DNA of 5,232 bases from Acidobacteriota bacterium (GCA_026393735.1 JAPKZP010000316.1:1-5232); one strand, 5' to 3'; numbered from the stretch's first letter, positions 1 to 5,232 are shown. Program-made: numbers and translations. Notes: generated by a model not told the origin, from the sequence alone.

Positions 1-405
1 TACGTGCGGCTGGGCCAGCCCACGCGGACGCTCTCTGGCGGCGAGCGGCAGCGTCTTGCGCTCGCCGGCGCGCTGCTCGATCGCGGAACCGGCACGACGC
101 TGTACCTGTTCGACGAACCGACCCGGGGCCTGCACCCGGTGGACGTCGAACGGCTGCTGGCCGTGTTCGACCAGTTGATCGCCGCCGGCCACTCCCTGAT
201 CGTCGTCGAACACGATCTCGACCTCATCCGGCGGGCTGACTGGGTAATCGACCTCGGGCCGGAAGGCGGAGAAGAGGGTGGACGGGGCGTGGTCTCTGGC
301 ACGCCAGCGGCGGTGGCCGCGTGCGCGGACTCGCATACGGGCCGTGCACTGCGCGTGGCGCTAGTCGCGGAGGTCAGTCCTCGGAAACCGATGTCCGGGG
401 CGTGA
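1..405 (+). CDS. uvrA: UvrA-family ABC ATPase (excinuclease ABC subunit A or paralog), C-terminal fragment
   Basis: This is the last 134 residues of a UvrA-family protein; the gene begins before the window and position 1 is in frame (Tyr-Val-Arg-Leu-Gly-Gln-Pro). UvrA is the damage-sensing ATPase of nucleotide excision repair and works as a dimer with UvrB. Visible parts of the second nucleotide-binding domain are the ABC signature LSGGERQR at fragment residues 11-18, Walker B with catalytic Glu (LYLFDEP, 34-40), the D-loop region GLH (43-45), and the H-switch VVEHDLDLI (68-76). The family-typical ADWVIDLGPEGG (79-90) and SGTP (99-102) follow. UvrA usually has LSGGEAQR and DEPTTGLH; here there is Arg in both places (GERQR, PTRGLH), so a UvrA paralog (UvrA2/DrrC-like) is possible. 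The zinc-finger and UvrB-binding parts that would decide lie outside the window. The last 32 bases overlap the end of the convergent gene on the minus strand. Confidence 0.88.
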   Translation, partial: YVRLGQPTRTLSGGERQRLALAGALLDRGTGTTLYLFDEPTRGLHPVDVERLLAVFDQLIAAGHSLIVVEHDLDLIRRADWVIDLGPEGGEEGGRGVVSGTPAAVAACADSHTGRALRVALVAEVSPRKPMSGA

Positions 406-1279
406 ACTCGGAGATCAATGGACTCTCAAGCGCCGGCGAGTCAGGACTCCACGTGAGTCGTTGTGTCCTGCTGCGGAGGTTGGCTGCGCCATACACGAAT
501 CGAAGCTCATACTGCTGATAGAGGGCTTCGAAGAAACCGGCGAACGACAAGGACTGTGCTCTGAATGGCAATCCAGTCAGGACCTCGCCGAGATTCTGGA
601 GATACGGACTCACCAAAACCAATCCGATAGCCTCGTAGCGGCTCACGTCGTCCCGCAAATCCTGGCGTCCGGTCAGCCTCGCCATGGCCTGCTCGTAATT
701 CCGGATAAAGTCAGTCACGGATCCATCGGCGTAAACAGCGAGGTCCTTGTGCTGAACGTTTCCTTGGTCGTCTGCCTCAATGTCGCTGCCAGGCGGCGTC
801 GGCCCAGGCCTGTTGGCACGAAACAGGTGCAGGAATCCATAGACGAGAGCCGGATAGGAGACGTGGATGTTAGTGCAGTCTCCTACAGCTTCTTCCAGGC
901 GATTCGTGAGATTCCTGAATGCGTTGAGTGTCCCCTTCATTGAGACCGCCAGACAGGGGCCCAGGGCGGGGATGTTCACGACGACGTCAATGTCCTTGGT
1001 CTTCAATCCTCCGAATACGGTGGCTTCGCCGCCTCGGGCTGACTCAGGTTCATAGTGCAACACGTTGGCTCGGCCTCGTTGCGTCACCATGAACGGCGGC
1101 CGCGGGGTGATCCGGTCCGGGTGGAAACCGCCCTCCAGGACGAGTCGACAGGCGACATACCAATGCATGCTCTTGATGTGCCGCTGTCCCTGAGTGCCAT
1201 GTTCCGCCCGCACGAAGGCTGAGAGCGCCTCCTTGAGACTTACCCACTGACAGACCTCAGCAGATTCTCTAGGAGTCAC
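374..1279 (-). CDS. Putative type II restriction endonuclease, partner of the upstream DNA methyltransferase
   Basis: I do not recognise this 301-residue protein by name. Its position directly after a DNA methyltransferase, with an 11-base overlap, makes a cognate restriction endonuclease the most likely role. Type II nucleases are commonly about 200-350 residues, so the length fits. A likely PD-(D/E)XK core can be seen: an acidic strand KTKDIDVVV (93-101), a strand ending in S113-M114-K115 in place of the usual (D/E)xK, then a helix carrying E129 and E130. The 14-residue step from K115 to E129 equals the Lys-to-Glu step in Cfr10I and NgoMIV, where Ser replaces the canonical acid and Glu sits in the next helix; unlike those enzymes the candidate Asp is only about 15 residues upstream. 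The protein appears soluble, with no signal peptide or membrane segment. I chose GTG at 1279 because GGAGG lies 4 bases upstream; the open frame reaches 1381, but that would overlap the methylase by over 110 bases. An alternative is another cassette-associated protein that is not a nuclease. Confidence 0.68.
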   Translation of the reverse strand: MTPRESAEVCQWVSLKEALSAFVRAEHGTQGQRHIKSMHWYVACRLVLEGGFHPDRITPRPPFMVTQRGRANVLHYEPESARGGEATVFGGLKTKDIDVVVNIPALGPCLAVSMKGTLNAFRNLTNRLEEAVGDCTNIHVSYPALVYGFLHLFRANRPGPTPPGSDIEADDQGNVQHKDLAVYADGSVTDFIRNYEQAMARLTGRQDLRDDVSRYEAIGLVLVSPYLQNLGEVLTGLPFRAQSLSFAGFFEALYQQYELRFVYGAANLRSRTQRLTWSPDSPALESPLISEFTPRTSVSED

Positions 1280-2726
1280 AATGCCTCCACGACCGCAGAG
1301 TCGATAGTCCCTGTCGCACAGCCTCATCGTCCGATAGCGACCACTGAGCAGGATGTCCGAGGACAATCCTGCAAGCCTCACGGGGTTCGATCTTCAGCAT
1401 CCCGCCGCCAAGTGGGTGCCCTTCAATCTCGCAGCTCAGTTCACGTAGCGGGCCATTCCACATGTTCAACAGCGTTGCCAGATCGGTGCCGTTCTTCATT
1501 CGCACCGTGTGGACTGAATTCGTGCCGACACAATGAGCCGGGTTCGACACAAGAGCTGGGCCGTTTCCACTCATGTAGGTCAGAAACGCGTCTGGAACGT
1601 GGACATCTGGAACGACGTACCACGGTTTGCGGTTCCTGCACTTGTAGGTCTGGCGAGCATCCTGGCCCGCCGCAGAGTCGAGGTACTTTCTAACCGAACG
1701 TGGAACCGGGGTGGTCGAATCCAGCCTGAGCAGGAGTACCGGTTGGTCGGCCGCGATCCACGCCTTGACGTTGGCCTTGGTTACGGCTGGCCCAGTCAGA
1801 GCCCGTCCGTTCCGGACAGTCGTGCGCAGACACTCGCCCGGAATCCCAAGGTCCTGCGCCGTCGACGGCCTGAGATGAAAGAATTCGTTGGCTCCGGTCA
1901 CGTAGCCGATCCCGACGCGAGCGAGATCGCCTAACCTCTTCGTCTCGGAATCGCGTGTCATCGCCTGATAGCGAGCCCGTATATCCGACGCGAGCAGGAA
2001 GGGTCGGAGTCGTCCATGCCATGCCCTCCACTCTTCAACGGGGACCCGGATTCCAGCACGGGGCGGGGTCTCCCGATATGTGAAGCGCTCAAGTGGAGTC
2101 AGGAGAAAGTCGCTACTCTCGGAACCGTACCCTTCGGCATAGAGCAGCCATACGTCCTCCGAAAGATCAGGGAAGATCTTCTCTTTGACGGCAACGAATT
2201 GTGTCTTCTTGAAATTGCGGGCTAGAAACTCGAGGAGCGGCCGGGCGTACGGTGCGTGCCCGACCTCGGCGGGTACTACAAAGGCCATCCGGCCGCCCGG
2301 CTTCAGAAGGGAGGCTGCCGCCACCAGAAAAGGCGCCCACGACGAAGTCAGGGCGGTGAACGTGACTCCCTGCATTTCGCAGTACCGCAACGCGCGGGAT
2401 CGGGTTTCACCGGCGAAGGTTTGGTATCGAATGAACGGAGGGTTCCCCGCTGCGCAATCGAATCGCTCATGCGTCTTAAGCGCCCACGAAAAGAAGTCCT
2501 CCGAGTGAACGTCGGCCCGCGGAGCCCTCCTGCTAGCTTCCACGGCCGACGCAGGATCTTGCTCCACGCCAACGCTTCTGCCGTGAAGTGCGAGGAACCG
2601 CCCGTCGCCGCAGGATGGGTCTAGCATCCGGTCGCTTTGGCGCCGGACTGCCCAGCGGACCAGTGCCGCCACTGCGTCCTCTGGGGTGTAGTAAGCACCA
2701 CGCCGTTTTCTGGCTTCAGCAGACAT
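1269..2726 (-). CDS. N6-adenine-specific DNA methyltransferase, gamma class (type II R-M modification enzyme)
   Basis: This 485-residue enzyme should transfer methyl from S-adenosylmethionine to adenine N6 at a specific DNA site and protect the host from the nuclease encoded next. In order: motif X region RGAYYTPEDAV (9-19), motif I DPSCGDGRF (36-44) that binds SAM, the acidic motif II end VGVEQDP (52-58), and catalytic motif IV NPPFIRYQ (95-102). The order X-I-IV followed by a large C-terminal target-recognition region defines the gamma class (M.TaqI, M.HincII, M.PaeR7I), and the length suits stand-alone type II enzymes. The C-terminal region contains GTNSVHTVRM (401-410) and GHPLGGGMLKIEPRE (436-450), a pattern common in the recognition domains of this class. 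The target site cannot be read from sequence. ATG 2726 was chosen because it puts motif X close to the N-terminus; the open frame continues to 3005, but that extra sequence is low-complexity, not protein-like, and runs into the next gene. No Shine-Dalgarno precedes this ATG. Sampled GC is lower than in the flanks. Confidence 0.92.
   Translation of the reverse strand: MSAEARKRRGAYYTPEDAVAALVRWAVRRQSDRMLDPSCGDGRFLALHGRSVGVEQDPASAVEASRRAPRADVHSEDFFSWALKTHERFDCAAGNPPFIRYQTFAGETRSRALRYCEMQGVTFTALTSSWAPFLVAAASLLKPGGRMAFVVPAEVGHAPYARPLLEFLARNFKKTQFVAVKEKIFPDLSEDVWLLYAEGYGSESSDFLLTPLERFTYRETPPRAGIRVPVEEWRAWHGRLRPFLLASDIRARYQAMTRDSETKRLGDLARVGIGYVTGANEFFHLRPSTAQDLGIPGECLRTTVRNGRALTGPAVTKANVKAWIAADQPVLLLRLDSTTPVPRSVRKYLDSAAGQDARQTYKCRNRKPWYVVPDVHVPDAFLTYMSGNGPALVSNPAHCVGTNSVHTVRMKNGTDLATLLNMWNGPLRELSCEIEGHPLGGGMLKIEPREACRIVLGHPAQWSLSDDEAVRQGLSTLRSWRHCDS
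1284..1288 (-). promoter_or_regulatory. Shine-Dalgarno for the putative endonuclease gene
   Basis: GGAGG on the minus strand lies 4 bases before the GTG at 1279-1277. It sits inside the last codons of the methyltransferase gene, so ribosomes finishing the methylase stop at 1269-1271 are well placed to restart. This site decides the choice of GTG 1279 over the upstream in-frame starts at 1327 and 1381. Confidence 0.75.
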
Positions 2727-2967
2727 GAGTTGTTGGCTACAGCATAGCAAGATCGACGCCACTCGGGGGAGTCGCCGGAGGGGAAGGCAACCGTGCCATG
2801 CTTCAGCGTTTGAATTGTGCAGGTCGCAGATTCTGCCGTCTGCCACGCAACCTGGGTTAGCAGATCGTACTTCGTCTCGATTGGAGTCCTGCAGCAGAGC
2901 CGCTGCGCCAAACGTTGGAGAGAGCTTGCTGCTCCGGGGCCCGTCAGACGTGACGATTCGTCGCCAG
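2727..2967. other. Intergenic region between the O-methyltransferase stop and the DNA methyltransferase start
   Basis: This 241-base gap separates two minus-strand genes. Several frames stay open across it, but their translations are Arg/Ser/Ala-rich without recognisable motifs, so I call no gene. It holds the candidate extended -10 at 2741-2749, a short inverted repeat ACTC-GGGG-GAGT at 2761-2772, and an 11-base odd palindrome GACGATTCGTC at 2952-2962 just after the O-methyltransferase stop. I find no hairpin followed by a T-run that would be a convincing terminator. It is a likely left-to-right junction zone between the lower-GC cassette and the high-GC resident genes. Confidence 0.5.
2741..2749 (-). 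promoter_or_regulatory. Possible extended -10 promoter for the R-M cassette
   Basis: On the minus strand TGCTATGCT matches the extended -10 pattern TGnTATnnT. It ends 14 bases before the methylase ATG at 2726, so transcription would begin near 2734 and leave a leader of about 7 bases, which agrees with the lack of a Shine-Dalgarno there. No -35 match exists at 17-base spacing (that position reads CCCCCG). Promoter rules for this host are unknown, so this is tentative. Confidence 0.3.
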
Positions 2968-3624
2968 CTACTTCTCGCGGCGCTTGTAGCTGATGGCGAC
3001 GCCACCCGGCGTGACAGTGGTCTCCATGAACGGCAGGCTCGTGATGTAGGCGTAGAAGTCGCCCGTCACGCCGCCGCCGCGGCGGCCGGGGCCCACGTAG
3101 ACGTTGTGGGCGGTCAGGCACCCGCCGACAGTCAGCTTAGGAATCACCGCCTTGGCGTAGTTCGTGTACCAGTCCTTGTCCGCGTCGATGAAGACGAAGT
3201 CGAACGGGCCGGGCAGCGTCGGTACGAGGTCGTGGGCATCGGCCAGACGGGCGTCAATGAGGGCCGCGAGCCCGGCCGCCTGAAAGTTCCGGACGGCCTC
3301 GCTGTGGCGGTCGGGATCGATGTCAATCGTGGTGAGCTTGCCCCCGGTCTTCGAGAGGCCCCACGCGATCCAGATGCCCGATCGGCCGGTGGATGTCCCG
3401 ATCTCCAGCGCGCGCGTAAAACCGCCCTTGACGACGAGGTCGCGGAGCACCTGGCCGTCGCTCTCGGGCACGTTCAGGTCGTGCCAGTCGTTGCGATGCT
3501 GCTCGAGGAACGCGGTGACGCGCGCGTCGACGTCCGTCGGCGAACCGGGTGCCTGCCCGGATCCAGGGATAACCGCGCATCCCACCACCATGGCGACGAG
3601 ACCCGCGTACGCAGCCCGCTTCAT
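2968..3624 (-). CDS. COMT-like SAM-dependent O-methyltransferase with lipoprotein-type signal peptide
   Basis: This 218-residue protein belongs to the class I O-methyltransferases related to catechol and caffeoyl-CoA methyltransferases (methyltransf_3 type), which methylate hydroxyls of small aromatic substrates using SAM and a divalent metal. Visible parts are SAM-binding motif I ALEIGTSTGRSG (72-83), the acidic strand end TIDIDPDR (99-106), and FDFVFIDADKDWY (141-153) with the metal/active-site Asp and Lys. In relatives the next metal site is Asp-Asn; here it reads H173-N174. The N-terminus MKRAAYAGLVAMVVGC has a basic start, a hydrophobic stretch and a lipobox VVGC with C16, followed by a Ser/Gly/Pro-rich linker. 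That predicts export and lipid anchoring, which is strange for a SAM-using enzyme; a membrane-anchored cytoplasmic form is the alternative. Start ATG 3624 is supported by GGAGGG 4 bases upstream; an in-frame GTG at 3660 lacks this and would mask the signal peptide. The substrate is unknown. Confidence 0.88.
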   Translation of the reverse strand: MKRAAYAGLVAMVVGCAVIPGSGQAPGSPTDVDARVTAFLEQHRNDWHDLNVPESDGQVLRDLVVKGGFTRALEIGTSTGRSGIWIAWGLSKTGGKLTTIDIDPDRHSEAVRNFQAAGLAALIDARLADAHDLVPTLPGPFDFVFIDADKDWYTNYAKAVIPKLTVGGCLTAHNVYVGPGRRGGGVTGDFYAYITSLPFMETTVTPGGVAISYKRREK

Positions 3625-3628
3625 GATG

Positions 3629-3634
3629 CCCTCC
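3629..3634 (-). promoter_or_regulatory. Shine-Dalgarno for the O-methyltransferase gene
   Basis: GGAGGG on the minus strand lies 4 bases before the ATG at 3624-3622. It fixes that ATG as the start rather than the GTG 12 codons upstream at 3660. Confidence 0.75.
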
Positions 3635-3774
3635 ACGTGCAGCAGCCGGAAGCTCGTCACGTCGAGCGGCCGACACCGACTTGAGCGTACCTACGACGGT
3701 GCGTGTCAGGCGTTTACGTCGCGGATCGGCGCAGAAGACCGTCGCCCTGCAGTATTCCGCACTGGGTCACATGT

Positions 3775-3788
3775 CGGCCGGCCGGCCG
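3775..3788. repeat. 14-base GC palindrome (three overlapping CGGCCG units) after the NTPase gene
   Basis: CGGCCGGCCGGCCG is fully self-complementary and begins two bases past the minus-strand stop codon at 3791-3793. It could fold as a 5-bp all-GC stem with a GGCC loop in the transcript. There is no T-tract after it, so an intrinsic terminator is not supported; it may act as an mRNA 3'-end stabiliser or be a chance product of high GC. The rest of the 166-base gap (3625-3790) shows no clear promoter. Confidence 0.4.
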
Positions 3789-3790
3789 TT

Positions 3791-5232
3791 TCATCGGGCC
3801 GCCGGCGGCATCGCGCGCCCGTCCAGCAGGCCGGCAATCCGCTCCGCGCTGTCGCGGTCCACGTCGCACACGACCGTGTCCGGCGTGCCCCATCTCGCCC
3901 GCACGGCGTCGACGACCGAATCCCGGACGACGAGCAGCAGCGCGCCCCTGAAGGTGCGCGTGAGGGTGTCGAGGGCGTCGGCCCAGCCGCCGCCGGACAG
4001 CTCGAACGGTCCGACCTCGTCGACGATGACGACGTCGGCCTCGCCGATGCCGTCGCCGAGGGCGCGATGCCCGAGGGCGAGGCCTTCCGGCGCGAACGCG
4101 AAGCGGCTCCAGCGCGCGTGGCGTCCCGCCACGTTCTGCTGCTCACGGGCCAGCACTGTGTGTTCGCCGGTCGCCAGGTTGACGATGTCGAAGCCCGTCC
4201 GGCGGCCGGACTCGAGCAGGCCAGGCGCGAGGATCCCGCCAACGCGCACGCCTGCCTGGCGCAGTCGTCCGATCGCAGCCTGCGTCAGGGTCGTCTTGCC
4301 CGAACCGGTCGATCCCGACAGGAGGACCACGGCACGGCATCGGGTGGCGCGTCCATCGGCCAGCACGAGCCCGTTCGCCAGTTGCAGCAGGTCCAGGATC
4401 ACCCGGCCCGGCTGCCGCCACGGCTGGCGCCCGGATGAGAGGCTGGCCGTGAACGCCGGCAGGATGCCAAAGGCCACGCCCAGCGCGTCCGACAGCCCGC
4501 GCAGCTTGCGTCGCTCGACAAAGGCGAGGATCGACGGGTTGCGCAGCTCGACGGACACGGCGGTGAAGCCGAAGAGCACCATGGTGGCGCGCAGCACCAT
4601 GGCGGCACCGGCAGCCAGTCCGTCGACCATTCCGCTGAGGCCATGGCTGACACCTCCGAAGACGAGGCCGGCGAACAGCATGACCGCAGCCAGTTCCAGC
4701 CAGAGCGACAGGCGCTGGATCCGCTTGACCGCGCGGGGATACGTGCGGAGCACGAACGCGGCAAACACCGCCACCAGGAGCGCGGCCAGCCAGAGCGGCA
4801 GCCATCCGAGAGCAAGCATGCCGCCGACGAGCGTGACGCTCACGGCCGCCAGGCGCGCGAGGGACCACGTCCCTTCGGCGACAATCGGAGGCCCGGGGAA
4901 GAGCGGCTCGGCCGTTCCTGCTGCCTGCGGCCCCGCAGCCGCGAGACTGGCGCTGCGCCCGATTCGCAGCCCCGTCGCGGCGGCCGCCACGCCCGCGACG
5001 CATTCGAGGGCGATCAGTGTCGCGATCAGGTCGAACGGGCCGAACGACGGCACGCCGAGGGACTTTGCCGCGAACTGGTAGGCATCGACATAAAGCCGCA
5101 CGACATCGGTGCCGAAGGAGATCATTGCGTTGAGGATGCGCTGCACCATCGACCACGACACGGCAACGGCGCCGCCGGCCAGGTACCCGATGGCGCGGCC
5201 GCGCGCGAGGCGCACGCCGGCCTCGAGCAGCA
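3791..5232 (-). CDS. Polytopic membrane protein (EcfT-like segment) fused to C-terminal THEP1-type P-loop NTPase, 5' end probably outside window
   Basis: The frame is open from the stop at 3791 to the right edge. A GTG at 5215 would give 474 residues, but the codons before it (LLEAG) read on naturally, so the gene is probably partial. Residue numbers count from that GTG. Residues 1-260 are strongly hydrophobic, with likely membrane segments near 8-24, 60-84, 122-155, 171-190 and 204-222. Residues 205-258, with ELRNPSILAFVERRKLRGL then FGILPAF, resemble the coupling region of EcfT/CbiQ transporter subunits (inference). Residues about 293-474 are an NTPase_1/THEP1-type domain: Walker A GSTGSGKTT (301-309), GVRVGGILAPG (322-332), RRTGFDIVNLATGE (338-351), and Walker B VVIVDEVGPFEL (395-406) with D399 and E400. 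THEP1 proteins hydrolyse NTPs and are usually small, stand-alone and soluble. Joining one to a transporter-like membrane part suggests nucleotide-driven transport or membrane-tethered sensing; the substrate is unknown. Codon use is very GC-rich (75% in one sampled line). Confidence 0.85.
   Translation of the reverse strand, partial: LLEAGVRLARGRAIGYLAGGAVAVSWSMVQRILNAMISFGTDVVRLYVDAYQFAAKSLGVPSFGPFDLIATLIALECVAGVAAAATGLRIGRSASLAAAGPQAAGTAEPLFPGPPIVAEGTWSLARLAAVSVTLVGGMLALGWLPLWLAALLVAVFAAFVLRTYPRAVKRIQRLSLWLELAAVMLFAGLVFGGVSHGLSGMVDGLAAGAAMVLRATMVLFGFTAVSVELRNPSILAFVERRKLRGLSDALGVAFGILPAFTASLSSGRQPWRQPGRVILDLLQLANGLVLADGRATRCRAVVLLSGSTGSGKTTLTQAAIGRLRQAGVRVGGILAPGLLESGRRTGFDIVNLATGEHTVLAREQQNVAGRHARWSRFAFAPEGLALGHRALGDGIGEADVVIVDEVGPFELSGGGWADALDTLTRTFRGALLLVVRDSVVDAVRARWGTPDTVVCDVDRDSAERIAGLLDGRAMPPAAR

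Noticed and set aside
461..943. 160-codon plus-strand open frame opposite the putative nuclease
   Set aside because: It is the complement of a well-supported gene with its own SD; its translation shows no motif and it has no convincing ribosome site.
1280..1381. 34-residue upstream extension of the putative nuclease (starts at 1381 or 1327)
   Set aside because: It would overlap the methylase C-terminal coding region by more than 55-110 bases, is Arg/Cys-rich, and the GTG at 1279 has an ideal SD.
2895..2910. GCAGC...GCTGC stem in the intergenic region, considered as an intrinsic terminator
   Set aside because: The stem is only 5 bp with no T-tract on either strand.
2952..2962. Odd palindrome GACGATTCGTC just after the O-methyltransferase stop, considered as a terminator or operator
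   Set aside because: Five-base arms with a one-base centre are expected several times by chance in 5 kb, the loop is too small for a hairpin, and no T-run follows.
2741..2967. Possible controller (C) protein gene or C-boxes upstream of the methylase
   Set aside because: No small helix-turn-helix protein is encoded here, and the only short inverted repeat does not match known C-box arrangement.
2727..3005. 93-residue N-terminal extension of the DNA methyltransferase
   Set aside because: The extension is not protein-like, overlaps the O-methyltransferase 3' end, and motif X would then lie over 100 residues from the N-terminus.
2725..3684. 319-codon plus-strand open frame
   Set aside because: It is a mirror of the O-methyltransferase in high-GC DNA, rich in Arg/Val/Ala/Gly and without any domain.
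3681..5081. 466-codon plus-strand open frame
   Set aside because: It is antisense to the membrane/NTPase gene, which has intact Walker motifs; the plus-strand product is an Arg/Ser/Pro/Ala-rich shadow typical of high-GC sequence.

Overview
The window comes from a high-GC bacterial genome. Spot-counted 60-base lines give about 67-75% GC in the flanking genes. Nothing here fixes the lineage; an Acidobacteriota-type soil bacterium would fit the GC and gene mix, but that is a guess. I see no RNA genes, CRISPR array, transposase or integrase.

Layout. (1) Positions 1-405, plus strand: the 3' end of a UvrA-family ABC ATPase gene, cut by the window start. (2) Positions 374-2726, minus strand: a two-gene restriction-modification cassette. 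A gamma-class N6-adenine DNA methyltransferase (start 2726, stop 1269) is followed by a second gene (GTG start 1279, stop 374) that overlaps it by 11 bases and has its own strong Shine-Dalgarno. The second gene is most likely the cognate restriction endonuclease. It carries a D...SxK...E arrangement resembling the displaced-glutamate PD-(D/E)XK nucleases (Cfr10I/NgoMIV type), but it is not a family I recognise. (3) Positions 2968-3624, minus strand: a COMT-like O-methyltransferase, unusual in having a lipoprotein-type signal peptide and a His in place of a usual metal-binding Asp. (4) Positions 3791 to the right edge, minus strand: a large protein joining a polytopic membrane region with an EcfT-like segment to a C-terminal THEP1-type P-loop NTPase. 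It stays open to the window edge, so its true start is probably outside.

How the parts relate. The methyltransferase and putative nuclease work as a modification/restriction pair, methylase first and nuclease translationally coupled behind it. There is no controller protein gene. The cassette sits tail-to-tail against the UvrA gene with a 32-base overlap. It is clearly lower in GC (sampled lines 55-60%) and richer in GANTC sites than both flanks, which suggests it was acquired horizontally. The O-methyltransferase and the membrane/NTPase gene look like resident genes and show no obvious functional link to the cassette.

The two best candidates for something poorly described are the putative nuclease and the membrane-THEP1 fusion.
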